DNA from: Catellatospora sp. TT07R-123
GTDB lineage: Bacteria > Actinomycetota > Actinomycetes > Mycobacteriales > Micromonosporaceae
Length of the DNA stretch: 64,000 nt
Assembly: GCF_018327705.1 (NCBI RefSeq)
Contig: NZ_BNEM01000001.1
Location: 682,001 to 746,000, forward strand
Direction of reading: 5' to 3'
The position numbers and the translations under genes are program-made. Below, in pieces: positions 1-8,710 of this stretch. The notes beneath the pieces were generated by a model, which was given only the letters and a program-made list of their open reading frames with translations, was not told where the DNA came from and did no database searches. Position 1 is the stretch's first letter, and every line of letters starts with the position of its first letter.

Positions 1-325
1 CGTACATGAAGGCATCCGACTCGGCGAGCAGCTGGGTGTACTCGTTGAACTCGCGCTGCTTGTTGCCAGGCATGATCCACAACGTGCGGCAACCGAGCAG
101 GTGCAGCGCCAGCTGGGCGATCGGCCCCTCGATCGGGTTGGCGAACATCATCAGGACCGACGAACCGGGCTTCACGCCGTGGTCGCGCAGGTTCGTCGCC
201 AGGTCGAGCACGGCGGTGCGCAGCTCGGCGTACGACATCCGGCGCTCGCCCGCGACCAGGGCCTCGCGGTCCGCGTACGACGCGAACAGTTCCAGGCCGT
301 GCCGCACGTAATTGGGGGTATTCAT
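1..325 (-). CDS. AMP-dependent synthetase/acyl-CoA ligase, N-terminal part (runs off the window)
   Basis: Only the first 108 codons are present. The reading frame starts at an ATG at 325 with a GGGAG ribosome site just upstream and stays open to the left edge. The protein begins MNTPNYVRHGLELFASYADR and continues with AALV/RRMSYAELR-type sequence, which is the usual N-terminal layout of ANL-superfamily adenylating enzymes (activation of a carboxylic acid with ATP, then transfer to CoA or a carrier). The catalytic P-loop and core motifs lie outside the window, so the substrate cannot be guessed. It could equally be a stand-alone fatty acyl-AMP ligase or a natural-product adenylation enzyme. 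Confidence 0.75.
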   Translation of the reverse strand, partial: MNTPNYVRHGLELFASYADREALVAGERRMSYAELRTAVLDLATNLRDHGVKPGSSVLMMFANPIEGPIAQLALHLLGCRTLWIMPGNKQREFNEYTQLLAESDAFMY

Positions 326-569
326 GTGAGCTCCCTAACCCGGGTACGCCGATGTGCCTCTGGTTGCTTTACGGCCGCGATATCCGTACCCCTCGCGCGG
401 GTTATCTCTGTTCTATTTGAGCGGTGTGCGCCGGATCGGCTGGGCTATTTCGCAGGATGCCCCAATCCGTCATTGTCTATCTACTAATCGGCGTGGGATT
501 GATATGTGTCATTGCCATTGGCGGCGGGCCGTGCTTAACATGGCGCCACCGGACTACTGATGGAGGTGA

Positions 570-599
570 ATGTCCATGTTCGTCGTCAACGAGGCGTGA
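570..599 (+). CDS. Possible 9-codon ORF (leader-peptide-like)
   Basis: A near-ideal ribosome site (GGAGGTGA) sits directly before an ATG that opens the nine-residue frame MSMFVVNEA and then stops. The ORF is followed at 651-680 by a perfect 11-bp stem hairpin and at 693-735 by a second long hairpin. The arrangement resembles a leader peptide with downstream attenuator, but no structural gene follows on the same strand before 1140, and a chance start or relic of a deleted gene is also possible. Confidence 0.2.
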   Translation: MSMFVVNEA

Positions 600-650
600 C
601 CATCGGCACCAAGCCGAGGCAGATGGCCGAGTCCGGCCACCCAACGATCA

Positions 651-680
651 GTAAGGCGGCGATTCACCTCGCCGCCTTAC
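651..680. terminator. Hairpin terminator, perfect 11-bp stem
   Basis: GTAAGGCGGCG (651-661) pairs exactly with CGCCGCCTTAC (670-680) around an 8-nt loop. There is no T-run, which is common for high-GC actinobacterial terminators. Confidence 0.6.
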
Positions 681-692
681 CAGATCATGCTG

Positions 693-735
693 TCCCGACC
701 CAGGTCCGCCATGAGTTCTGGACCTTGGGTCGGGA
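693..735. terminator. Second hairpin, 15-bp stem with one bulge
   Basis: TCCCGACCCAGGTCC (693-707) pairs with GGACCTTGGGTCGGGA (720-735) with a single unpaired base. It lies 12 nt beyond the first hairpin. It may terminate transcription from either side, including the TPR relic read on the minus strand. Confidence 0.45.
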
Positions 736-789
736 TCTCCGACATTGATGACCGCCACCGTCTCGTAGTGATGGGCCATGCCTATGGCC

Positions 790-993
790 CAGCCGCTCGC
801 GCGCCTCGTCCAGGCGGCCGGCCGCGTGCGCCGCGATACCCAGATGCCGCAACGCCTCGGCCCAGGTCGGTTTGTCGCCCAGCGCCCGGTACAGCTGGAG
901 CGCGCGCTCGAACGACGCCAGCTCGGCCGGATCCTCGGCGGGCGGCGGGCCAGGGTCGGCGGACAGGCTCTGGAACCGCGCGTGGAGCAGCAT
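790..993 (-). pseudogene. TPR-protein relic
   Basis: The minus-strand frame encodes about 68 residues with one clear tetratricopeptide unit (ERALQLYRALGD..WAEALRHLG...AGRLDEARERL), as found in the C-terminal part of SARP/AfsR-like or LuxR-like regulators. The frame then drifts into unrelated sequence, and no N-terminal regulator domain lies upstream, so this looks like a leftover piece of a larger gene. A short independent TPR protein is the alternative. Confidence 0.35.
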
Positions 994-1139
994 CAGGTCA
1001 GGTCGGCGGGGACCGCCTGGATGATCCGTGCGGTGGGCCGATCGCGGAGATGTGCCAGCCGCCCCGGAGCACGTAGCGACAGTGACTCATCAATGTCAAT
1101 ATGACTATGAGTTGACTCCTACCTGCCGAGGGGCGCGCG

Positions 1140-3227
1140 ATGATCGCTTGGAGAAGCGGCATGGCCTGGGTCGCAGTGCTGACGCTGGCCTGGGGTGGGC
1201 TGGCCGTGACGCCGGTCGCGGCGAGCCCACTGCCGGATCCGCCGTCGAACCCGTGGCAGCGGCGGCACTGGCCGCAGACGCAGCCGTGGCAACAGGAGCA
1301 GGCCCAGCCCCGGAGTCTCGCCGCGGGCGCGCCGCAACCGGTCGACCCGCAGAACTTCGAGCAACCTGACACCATGACCTGGGCCGACTACCGGTCCGTC
1401 CCCGGCACGAACTGGGCGAACCCGGCCGTGCACGGCTCGGTGCGCACCTTCCGCGGCGCGCTGGTGCTGGTGGACTACCCGAACCAGCCCTTCGTCGTCA
1501 CCCGGCCCGCGAACTCCACCATCTACGGCAATCCGACGGCCGTGCAGAACCTGCCGCGGGCGCAGGTGCCGCAGTTCTATCGGGACTTCCTCAACACGCC
1601 GAGCCAGCTCAACCACGGGCACACCATCCACGAGTACTGGATGGAGGACTCCGGCGGCCGGTACGGGATCGAACTCGGCGCGTTCGGCGTCTACCAGATG
1701 CCCGCCAAGAGCCACCAGTACGGGATCGACAGCTTCCAGCGCGGCTCGGGCTGCCCGAGCGGCGACTCCTGCCAGCGTGACCTGCGCACCGACGCCCGCG
1801 CCGCCTGGGTCGCCGACGTCGGCAGCGCCGTGGTCGGGCAGTACGACTTCGTCTTCTATCTCAGCGCCGGGCAGGACGAGTCGTCGACCTGGCAGGAGTT
1901 CGGCGAGATGAAGTTCCCGACGAAGGAGAGCGTCACCGACGCATGGGGCCCGCCGGACACGGCACTGCCCAACTGGAACTACACCCGGTATATCGAGTGG
2001 ACCTCCTGGCAGGCGTCGGCCAACATCTGGCCGAACGCCGTCACCGGCAGCTCGACCCAGGCCGAGAGCTCCGGGATGTCGGTCTACGCCCACGAGTTCA
2101 GCCACATCCTCGGCATCGCCGACAACTACAACAACCCGTACTCGACCCCGGCCCGCCGCGCCTACAGCGGACCCTGGGAGATGCTCGACCGCGGCACGTT
2201 CAACGGTCCGGGCGGCCCGCACAGCCGGTGGCTCATCCCGGCCACGGGCGGCGCCAGCATGGGCGCGCAGCACATGCTCCGCAACAAGATCAAGCTCGGG
2301 ATCGTCGACGAGCGGAACGTACTGCGGCTGTCCCGCAACGCCCTGTCCAGCTCCGGGCTCGTGGTCGCCCGGGTCACCGCCCGGTCCGTCCAGCCCGGCA
2401 CGGCCGGGCTCACCGGCCTGAACGTGGCCCTGGACGGCGGGGACCGCAGCCCCGCGTGCAGCACCAGCACCAACCCGCGGTGTGACGGCGGCGGGTACAA
2501 CAACTACACCATCGAGGTCGTCGACCGGATGGGCTTCGACTCGTTCACCCCCGACTCCGGCGTGCTGCTGGCCAAGACGAAGAACAGCGACACGGCCCCG
2601 TTCATCTGGACCGTCGACGCCAACCCGCAGGACATCGACCAGACGGACTTCGTACGGCCCAACGGCACGGTGCAGAAGATGACCATCGGCGACTACCGGC
2701 AGCTCTCCGACGCGCTGTTCCACGCCGGCACCGACTCGGGCAGCGAGTACGAGTACATCGACCAGGCCAACCGCCTGCATGTGTACGTGCTCGACATCCA
2801 GCGGGACGGCACCGGCGTCCTGTCCTACACCGTCGCCGTACGTTCGCTCGACGGCGCGGGCAATCACGTGCGCGGCGTTGCCGTGTCCCCGGCCACCGGA
2901 ACCTCACCACCGGCCGACGGCTGGACCACCTGCACGCTGGCAGTCCAGAACACCGGCCAGGCCGGGACCGTGCCGTCCGGCCACCCCGAGGACGTGACCC
3001 CGTACGTCGCCGCCGACGTGTACCGGATCTCGGCGACGACGACCAGCACCGGATGGACGGTCACCCTGCCGGCGACCGTGGTCACGGCCAAGTTCGGCCA
3101 GACCGTGCCGGTGCAGATCTACGCCAAGCGCGCCTCGGGCGCCGGGCCGACCGCCCAGATCCGGATGACCGCGACCTCGGAGAGCAACCAGACGAAGACA
3201 GCCACCGCCACCTGCAGCATCGCCTAG
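1140..3227 (+). CDS. Secreted M6-family (immune-inhibitor-A-like) zinc metalloprotease
   Basis: The 695-residue protein starts with a signal peptide (hydrophobic residues about 8-30; an alternative ATG lies at 1161), so it should be exported. The zinc site is HEFSHILGIADNY at residues 318-330, the HExxHxxGxxD form typical of peptidase family M6, followed by a methionine-turn-like segment and a conserved-looking WEMLDRG stretch. The last 120 or so residues look like a beta-sandwich tail rich in Thr and Val. Family knowledge: these enzymes degrade extracellular proteins. The gene stands alone and is closed by the hairpin at 3250-3289. Confidence 0.88.
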   Translation: MIAWRSGMAWVAVLTLAWGGLAVTPVAASPLPDPPSNPWQRRHWPQTQPWQQEQAQPRSLAAGAPQPVDPQNFEQPDTMTWADYRSVPGTNWANPAVHGSVRTFRGALVLVDYPNQPFVVTRPANSTIYGNPTAVQNLPRAQVPQFYRDFLNTPSQLNHGHTIHEYWMEDSGGRYGIELGAFGVYQMPAKSHQYGIDSFQRGSGCPSGDSCQRDLRTDARAAWVADVGSAVVGQYDFVFYLSAGQDESSTWQEFGEMKFPTKESVTDAWGPPDTALPNWNYTRYIEWTSWQASANIWPNAVTGSSTQAESSGMSVYAHEFSHILGIADNYNNPYSTPARRAYSGPWEMLDRGTFNGPGGPHSRWLIPATGGASMGAQHMLRNKIKLGIVDERNVLRLSRNALSSSGLVVARVTARSVQPGTAGLTGLNVALDGGDRSPACSTSTNPRCDGGGYNNYTIEVVDRMGFDSFTPDSGVLLAKTKNSDTAPFIWTVDANPQDIDQTDFVRPNGTVQKMTIGDYRQLSDALFHAGTDSGSEYEYIDQANRLHVYVLDIQRDGTGVLSYTVAVRSLDGAGNHVRGVAVSPATGTSPPADGWTTCTLAVQNTGQAGTVPSGHPEDVTPYVAADVYRISATTTSTGWTVTLPATVVTAKFGQTVPVQIYAKRASGAGPTAQIRMTATSESNQTKTATATCSIA

Positions 3228-3249
3228 GTTCGGCAAGCGGTGAGCGGAT

Positions 3250-3289
3250 GCGGCGGGAGGCGGCCACGCAAAGGGTCGTCTCCCGCCGC
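3250..3289 (+). terminator. Hairpin terminator after the M6 protease
   Basis: GCGGCGGGAG (3250-3259) pairs perfectly with CTCCCGCCGC (3280-3289), 23 nt after the stop codon. Confidence 0.55.
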
Positions 3290-3415
3290 CTGAGCGGCGG
3301 GGCGTCCCCGCCGCCGCGAGATTGTCCCGCTTGCCGTGTCGATTCCGGCGGTGCGCCGTTCGACCTCTGGTGAGAAGCCGGCAACGAGCCGGCCGCCGCA
3401 TCACCGGAGGACACC

Positions 3416-3826
3416 ATGACCACCACCGACACCGCCACGAAGCCGACGACGAGCCTGGGTCGGCTGCTCGCGACGGGCGTCGTCGCCATCGCGGTCGCCA
3501 GCGCCGCCACGAGCGCGGTCGCCGCCGCCGGCAGCGCCGCCGGGATCAGCCTCGACGTGAGTGGCGCGTCGATCCCGATCATGGGGTTCGGGATGCTGAC
3601 CGCGCTGTTCTCGGCTGTGGGGCTGATCCTCGCCGTGGTGCTGTTGCGCACGGCGCGGCACCCGCGGCGGGTCTTCGTCTGGACGACGGTGGTGCTGACC
3701 GTGCTGTCCCTGGTTCCGGACGTACTCGCGGACGCCGCGGCGTCCACCAGGGCGCTGCTCATGCTCACCCATCTGGTCGCCGCCGTCATCGTGGTGCCGG
3801 CGGTCGCCCGGCGCCTGCCCGCGTGA
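3416..3826 (+). CDS. Four-helix membrane protein, DUF6069-like
   Basis: The 136-residue protein has a polar N-terminus of about 15 residues and then four hydrophobic segments at roughly 16-40, 52-76, 84-104 and 110-130. A good ribosome site (GGAGGA) precedes the ATG. The pattern, including the two short Arg-containing turns between helices 2 and 3, fits the actinobacterial DUF6069 family of small integral membrane proteins. I know no function for that family. It is a single-gene unit between two hairpin terminators. Confidence 0.75.
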   Translation: MTTTDTATKPTTSLGRLLATGVVAIAVASAATSAVAAAGSAAGISLDVSGASIPIMGFGMLTALFSAVGLILAVVLLRTARHPRRVFVWTTVVLTVLSLVPDVLADAAASTRALLMLTHLVAAVIVVPAVARRLPA

Positions 3827-3945
3827 ACGGCGGAACACTTTCACGGATCGAGGCGCAGACGATCCCCGACGGACCCGGAACGGTGTCCGACCGATATCGT
3901 CAGGATCGCCGCCGAGACCGCCGCTGCGGGATCGTCTGATCTTCC

Positions 3946-3976
3946 TCCGTCGGCCACGGTGGCCGAGGCCGACGGA
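3946..3976 (+). terminator. Hairpin terminator after the DUF6069-like gene
   Basis: TCCGTCGGCC (3946-3955) and GGCCGACGGA (3967-3976) form a perfect 10-bp stem with an 11-nt loop. Confidence 0.55.
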
Positions 3977-4092
3977 TGGTTCGTCAGACAGCAGGCTTCA
4001 TTCGCCAAGGCGGCACGACGTGCCTGAAGCCGGTGAAGCTTCGCCAGGTCGCCACTTCACTTCGTAACCTGACTGAAGGAGCCGATGCCGGT

Positions 4093-5049
4093 ATGACGGT
4101 CCAGCGACCGATGCCGACGCAGGACGACGTGCTCGGATACTTCGATACGCTCTCCAACTGGGGACGGTGGGGCGACGACGACCAGCTCGGGACGCTGAAC
4201 CACGTCACCGACGCCGTCCGGCTGGCGGCGGCGCGGGCCGTGCGCCACGGCCGGAGCGTCTCCTGCGCATGGGAGATCACCGTGCCGCAGGACATGGAAC
4301 GGTCGACGACGACCTGCCCCTGCGCCGCCGACATGCCCGGAGCCGAGAACATGCCGGTGGCCGCGTTCCACGACGACCGGCGCTGGGGCTTCTCGTCCGA
4401 ACGGCTCGACCTCTCGTTCCACGGCAACACCATCACCCACCTCGATTCGCCGTGCCACATCTTCTGGGACGGCACGATGTACAACGGCCGGCCGCACTCG
4501 CTGGTCGACGCCGCGTCGGGGTCGGCGTGGGCGGCCGTCACGGCGGCGGCCGACGGCATCGTCACGCGCGGTGTCCTGCTGGACGTCGCGGCGGTCCGCG
4601 ACGTGCCGTGGCTGGCGCCGGGGCACGGGGTGTTCCCCGACGACCTTGAGGCGGCCGAGCGCCGCCAGGGTGTACGGGTGCAGCCGGGCGATGCGGTGCT
4701 GCTGCGGACCGGCTACGGCCGCGCCCGGCACGAAGCCGGCCCCACCGGCGGTTTCACGCAGGCCGGCTGGCACGCGTCATGCCTGCCGTGGCTGCACGAG
4801 CGGCAGGTCGCGCTGATCGGCGCGGACACCCCGCAGGACGTCCAGCCGTCGGGCTACCCGGACGTGCTGATGCCCGTGCACGCCGTGAGCCTGGTCGCGA
4901 TGGGGCTGTGGATGCTCGACAACTGCGACCTCGAGGCGTGCGCCGCCACCGCCACCGAGCTCGGCCAGTGGGACTTCCAGCTCGCCGTCGCACCGGTCCG
5001 CTTCGCCGGCACGTCCGGCAGCCCGGTCAACCCGATCGCGACCTTCTGA
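4093..5049 (+). CDS. Cyclase-family metal-dependent hydrolase (kynurenine-formamidase fold)
   Basis: I chose the ATG at 4093 because GAAGGAG lies just upstream and the protein then begins MTVQRPMPTQDDVLGYFD, giving 318 residues. The frame is open further upstream without a better start. Residues 110-122 read HGNTITHLDSPCH, the metal-binding HxxTxxHxDxPxH pattern of the cyclase/formamidase superfamily (PF04199). The family hydrolyses amide or ester bonds or acts in polyketide ring closure. The long form with SNWGRWGDDDQLGTLN near the N-terminus is typical of bacterial stand-alone members of unknown substrate. It is not in an obvious operon. Confidence 0.85.
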   Translation: MTVQRPMPTQDDVLGYFDTLSNWGRWGDDDQLGTLNHVTDAVRLAAARAVRHGRSVSCAWEITVPQDMERSTTTCPCAADMPGAENMPVAAFHDDRRWGFSSERLDLSFHGNTITHLDSPCHIFWDGTMYNGRPHSLVDAASGSAWAAVTAAADGIVTRGVLLDVAAVRDVPWLAPGHGVFPDDLEAAERRQGVRVQPGDAVLLRTGYGRARHEAGPTGGFTQAGWHASCLPWLHERQVALIGADTPQDVQPSGYPDVLMPVHAVSLVAMGLWMLDNCDLEACAATATELGQWDFQLAVAPVRFAGTSGSPVNPIATF

Positions 5050-5169
5050 CCACGGTGCCGCTCTCGCAGGCGCGATGGGACGGTTGTAGCGGAAATGTAT
5101 GAAGTGTGGAAGTCGGCTTCGTACATTCGCCTCACCGTGCACTTCAGTTCCATCCCGGGGAGGCAAAGC

Positions 5170-6009
5170 ATGTCAGGGAGAATCGGACGCGCGCTGCGCA
5201 CCGTCGGCGTGACCATCGCCATCGCGGTGGCCGGTGTCGGCGTCGCCGCAGCACCGGCTCAGGCGGCGTCGCGTGACGGTGTCTGCGACAGTGGCGAGTT
5301 CTGCTACTACTACAACAGCGACTTCGCCGGGTCGATCTCCGACCACGGATCGTCGCTGGCCGACTACGGGGCCACCCAGCCGACGTGCTACGAGTTCCAG
5401 AGCGCCGGCAACGGCCAGGGCCAGTGCATCAAGAACAACGCGGCGTCGGCGTGGAACCGCACCGGCAGCACGATCCGGGTGTACTTCAACAGCGACTTCG
5501 GTGGCACGTCCCAGGACATCGCGTCCGGGGCGAAGGTCAACCTGAACGCGTCGCTGAAGAACAACAACGCCTCGCATCAGCCCGCGCCCACCGGTGGCGG
5601 CGGCTACCCCGCCAAGGACGACTACCCCTACCGCGGGCAGACGACCGGCGTCGACCCGTGGAACTTCTACAAGGGCCAGTGCACCAGCTTCGCCGCGTGG
5701 GCGGTGCGAAGCCGCCTGGATGTCGCCTTCCACAACTACTACGCGGGCGTCCACTGGGGCAACGCCAACAACTGGGCCAACGCCGCCCGCAGCGCCGGCA
5801 TCCCGGTGTACGGCAGCCCGAAGGCCGGTGACGTCGCGGTCCGCCTCGGCGGCACATTCGGTCACGTCGCGTTCGTGACCAGGGTGAACTCCAACGGCAC
5901 GTTCGAGGTCGACGAGTACAACTACAACGGCGGGTCTGCCTACAGCCACCGCACCGTGTCGGTGGGCACGGCCAACAGCCAGTTCTCCCAGTTCGTCCGC
6001 TTCAAGTGA
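5170..6009 (+). CDS. Secreted peptidase-inhibitor-I36 / CHAP amidase protein
   Basis: The start at 5170 follows GGGGAGG and opens a 279-residue protein with a clear signal peptide (about residues 1-32, ending APAQA-A). Residues about 33-125 look like an inhibitor I36 (beta/gamma-crystallin-like) domain with FCYYYNSDFAGS and VYFNSDFGGTSQ repeats. Residues about 150-279 form a CHAP domain with catalytic Cys171 in GQCTSFAAW and His232 in GTFGHVAFV. CHAP domains cleave peptidoglycan peptides. Export and a cell-wall or antagonistic role are inferences from the domains. A strong hairpin at 6053-6083 ends the unit. Confidence 0.85.
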   Translation: MSGRIGRALRTVGVTIAIAVAGVGVAAAPAQAASRDGVCDSGEFCYYYNSDFAGSISDHGSSLADYGATQPTCYEFQSAGNGQGQCIKNNAASAWNRTGSTIRVYFNSDFGGTSQDIASGAKVNLNASLKNNNASHQPAPTGGGGYPAKDDYPYRGQTTGVDPWNFYKGQCTSFAAWAVRSRLDVAFHNYYAGVHWGNANNWANAARSAGIPVYGSPKAGDVAVRLGGTFGHVAFVTRVNSNGTFEVDEYNYNGGSAYSHRTVSVGTANSQFSQFVRFK

Positions 6010-6052
6010 TCCGGGCGGTGACGTACACCGCCGCAGCCGGCCGATGAGGGGC

Positions 6053-6083
6053 GGGCCTCGACCGCACGACCCGGTCGAGGCCC
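6053..6083 (+). terminator. Hairpin terminator after the CHAP gene
   Basis: GGGCCTCGACCG (6053-6064) pairs exactly with CGGTCGAGGCCC (6072-6083), a 12-bp stem with a 7-nt loop. Confidence 0.65.
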
Positions 6084-6216
6084 ACCCGCTCCGGATCGCG
6101 CGGTCGACGACGGAAACGTCTGCCGTGTGGCGCAGGGTCACCGCGCTCGATCTGATCTAGTCCCACCCGGGAAACTATGCAATGATCACTATCGATCTGC
6201 ATGTTCGCTCGGAGGC

Positions 6217-7398
6217 ATGATGTCGGGTAATGCAAGCAGCAACATCATGGCATTGGCGGCGGTGTTCCTGATCGTCGTCGGTGTCATCGGGGTGCTGCGC
6301 CGCCCACGCACACCGATGCGGCCGGAGCTGATACTGGCCTGTCTGACGGGCGTGGCTGCCATCGAACTCGGCGCCGACCCTGTCGTGTCCCGGGTCACCG
6401 GCATCGCGGTGATCCTGGCAAGCCTCACGGTCGCCGCCGCTGTCCTATGGGGCGAGTACGTCGTCCGGCGCTTGCCCTCCGACGCCGATCCTGGTCGTGT
6501 CCAGCTGGTCCGCGTCGGCCGGAACCCGCAAGCGGTGCAGCTGGATCCGGCAGGCACCACCGCCTATGTCCCGTGCGCCTGGGGGCGCGGAACGCTGGCA
6601 ATGGTGGACGTGGCACGTGGCTCGGCGCGGTTGGCGCCGGTCGGCCGGGGCGCCGTGACGGCCCTGCCGCTGCCCCAGAGCGGACTCGCCCTGGTCAGCA
6701 TCTTCCGGCCGTGGCGCGGCGGCCGCCTCGTGATCGTCGACACCGCGGCGGGAAAGGTGACCGGCATGGTGTCCGGCCCGAGGGCACCTCGCGGCTTGGC
6801 TGCCAGCCCCGACGGCCACCTGGTCTACGTGACCTCGATGTGGGACCACAGCCTATGGATCCTGGATGCGCGGACGCTCCAGCCGACCGCCACGATCGGC
6901 GGGGTCGGCCGGGTGCCGGTGGCGGTCGCGAGCAGCCCTGACGGCGGAAAACTGTTCGTCGCCGCCGCCGCGGGCGAGGCCGTCACCGTGGTGGATGCGG
7001 TGCGGCGCGAAGTGGTGGGGTCCATTCCGCTGGAGGCGATACCGCGCTCCCTGGCTGTCAACGCCGCCGGAGACACGCTCTTCGTCACCTGTCGTGACGG
7101 CGGACTGCACATCATCGACACCGAGCTCGGGCGGAAAAGACAAGTGATCACCGTAGGAGCCGGCCTCGGTGATGTCGCGGCACATCCCTCCGACCCCGAG
7201 CGCTTCTACCTGACCGACACCCACCACGGAAAAGTGTTCCAGTTCGCCGCTGCGAAACGGCCAGATCGCATGTTCGAGCTCCGGCGGACAGTGCCCGTTC
7301 CACCCGACGGCCCGCTCGGAATCGCCGTCGGCCCCGACGGGCTGGTCCATGTGGCCTGCAACCAGGGCACCCTGGAGACACTGGACTTCACACGGTGA
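6217..7398 (+). CDS. Membrane-anchored YVTN-type beta-propeller protein
   Basis: The frame is open from 6127, but GGAGG at 6211 points to the ATG at 6217 or 6220, giving about 393 residues. Residues 1-85 contain three hydrophobic segments (about 9-25, 35-48, 52-72). The rest is a chain of blades with repeated (L/V)xxSPDG..(V/L)(Y/F)V and xxV(V/I)Dxxxxxx patterns (ASPDGHLVYVTS, SSPDGGKLFVAA, VNAAGDTLFVTC, VGPDGLVHVAC). This fits a 6-7-bladed propeller of the YVTN/40-bladed kind on one side of the membrane. Such proteins act as scaffolds or bind ligands, and no enzyme motif is visible. Confidence 0.7.
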   Translation: MMSGNASSNIMALAAVFLIVVGVIGVLRRPRTPMRPELILACLTGVAAIELGADPVVSRVTGIAVILASLTVAAAVLWGEYVVRRLPSDADPGRVQLVRVGRNPQAVQLDPAGTTAYVPCAWGRGTLAMVDVARGSARLAPVGRGAVTALPLPQSGLALVSIFRPWRGGRLVIVDTAAGKVTGMVSGPRAPRGLAASPDGHLVYVTSMWDHSLWILDARTLQPTATIGGVGRVPVAVASSPDGGKLFVAAAAGEAVTVVDAVRREVVGSIPLEAIPRSLAVNAAGDTLFVTCRDGGLHIIDTELGRKRQVITVGAGLGDVAAHPSDPERFYLTDTHHGKVFQFAAAKRPDRMFELRRTVPVPPDGPLGIAVGPDGLVHVACNQGTLETLDFTR

Positions 7399-7423
7399 AG
7401 AGCCCGTGAACGACGCCCCAGGT

Positions 7424-7457
7424 CGGTGGGACGCGGCGCTGTGCCCGCGCCCCACCG
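7424..7457. terminator. Bidirectional terminator between convergent genes
   Basis: CGGTGGG-CGCGG (from 7424) pairs with CCGCG-CCCACCG (to 7457) with one unpaired base on each arm. It sits in the 70-bp gap between two converging genes. Confidence 0.55.
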
Positions 7458-7468
7458 GCAGGTCCACG

Positions 7469-8401
7469 TCAGCCAGGGAAGGCATCCGGATCGACTGCAC
7501 TCGACGACGCATTGCCGCCGACGACCTTCTTCAGGCTGATCGTCCAGATCGTGTACTGGCCACCGCTGGTGCTGTACTTCAGCGGATCGTCGAACTTGGC
7601 GAAGGAGCACTGCTGCGTGAAGGTCTTGGCCTTCGCGTCCCAGTCCTTGCCGCTGGTGTAGAACACCGAGTACGTGCCGTTGGGGACACCCTTGACCGTG
7701 AAACTTCCCGACCCGCGCACGTACACGCTCAGGCTGGGGCTCTTGCTGCCCGACTTCACCAGGCTGATCACGGCGTCGCTGGACGCGTTCGCGACCTTCA
7801 GCTCACCCGGGCCGTGCGACGACAGCTTCTTGAGCATCGTGCCGTTGGAGAGCCTGCGGTTGGCCAGTTCCGTCCTGCCCGGCAGCGACTTGCCGAACTG
7901 GAACGTCGGGTCGGCCTTGGCGAGCGTGTCAGCCGCCGCACGCAGGTCGGCGATCGCCGGAGCCTGGCTCAGCATGGCGAGCGCGGCAGACCCCGCGCAC
8001 AGCACGCCGCCGGTCTTGGCCTGGGACGCCAATGAGTCCAGCGCACGCAGCAGCGACGCGTGGCCGGATGTCGCCGACGGCGGCACCACCGCTGCCATGA
8101 GCCGGGTGCGGACGGCCGCCGCGGTCTTGGACAGGGCGTCACCGGCCGCTCGGACTGCCGCGCCGGTACGCGCGGGCGCGAAGCCTGCCACCGCGGTGCG
8201 CAGTTCGGCGTCGGCGGCGGCGAGCAACTGCTGGTATTCCGGCCCGGTCAGTGGCCGAGCCGGCGACATGGATGCCGCCACGGCGATGGGGATGTCGGGC
8301 AAGTCCGGATCGGACCCTGTTCCGCTGCAGGCCATCAGCGCGCAGGCTACCGATACCAGCGCGGCGACCCGGCCGGCGAGGTGGGGTGAACGGGTGAACA
8401 A
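7469..8401 (-). CDS. Putative lipoprotein of unknown function
   Basis: A TTG start at 8401 is supported by GAAGGAG six bases upstream. The 310-residue product opens with a lipoprotein signal (LVSVACALMAC, acylated Cys at residue 25). The middle is Ala-rich and helical (residues about 50-160). The C-terminal 120 residues look like a small beta-sandwich (SVYVRGSGSFTVKGVPNGTYSVFYTSG..W), similar in style to carboxypeptidase-regulatory-like or PEGA folds. I do not recognise the family. It should sit on the outer face of the cytoplasmic membrane. Confidence 0.65.
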   Translation of the reverse strand: MFTRSPHLAGRVAALVSVACALMACSGTGSDPDLPDIPIAVAASMSPARPLTGPEYQQLLAAADAELRTAVAGFAPARTGAAVRAAGDALSKTAAAVRTRLMAAVVPPSATSGHASLLRALDSLASQAKTGGVLCAGSAALAMLSQAPAIADLRAAADTLAKADPTFQFGKSLPGRTELANRRLSNGTMLKKLSSHGPGELKVANASSDAVISLVKSGSKSPSLSVYVRGSGSFTVKGVPNGTYSVFYTSGKDWDAKAKTFTQQCSFAKFDDPLKYSTSGGQYTIWTISLKKVVGGNASSSAVDPDAFPG

Positions 8402-8629
8402 GGCGGACTCCTTCGGCCTGAACGGCGAGGGGCGGCGGACTGCCGCGAGAGGGGCACGAGCCGTGATGCGGTGACTTCGACAGGTGGCCGGAGTGATCCC
8501 TCATCGCACTACCGAGGCCCCCGCCGTCGCACACCGTATCGTGCATTGTCAATGTTCTGCTGCCCGGTTTCACGACGGGTCCCGGCCTGTTCCATCTGCA
8601 TCCCACCAAAGTGCCGCGCTGCGGACAGC

Positions 8630-8667
8630 CGGAAGCGGCGGACGCAACCAGGCGTCCGCCGCTTCCG
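8630..8667 (-). terminator. Strong hairpin terminator downstream of glnR
   Basis: A perfect 16-bp stem (8630-8645 with 8652-8667) and 6-nt loop lie 44 nt after the glnR stop. Confidence 0.7.
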
Positions 8668-8710
8668 TGACGTCCGGTCGCCGCGAGCGGCGCGGGACGG
8701 ACCCGTCAGG

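Noticed and set aside
1119-2867. Very long minus-strand frame opposite the M6 protease
   Set aside because: It is the antisense of a clearly supported metalloprotease; long antisense frames are expected at this GC content and the product is Val/Arg/Gly-rich without domains.
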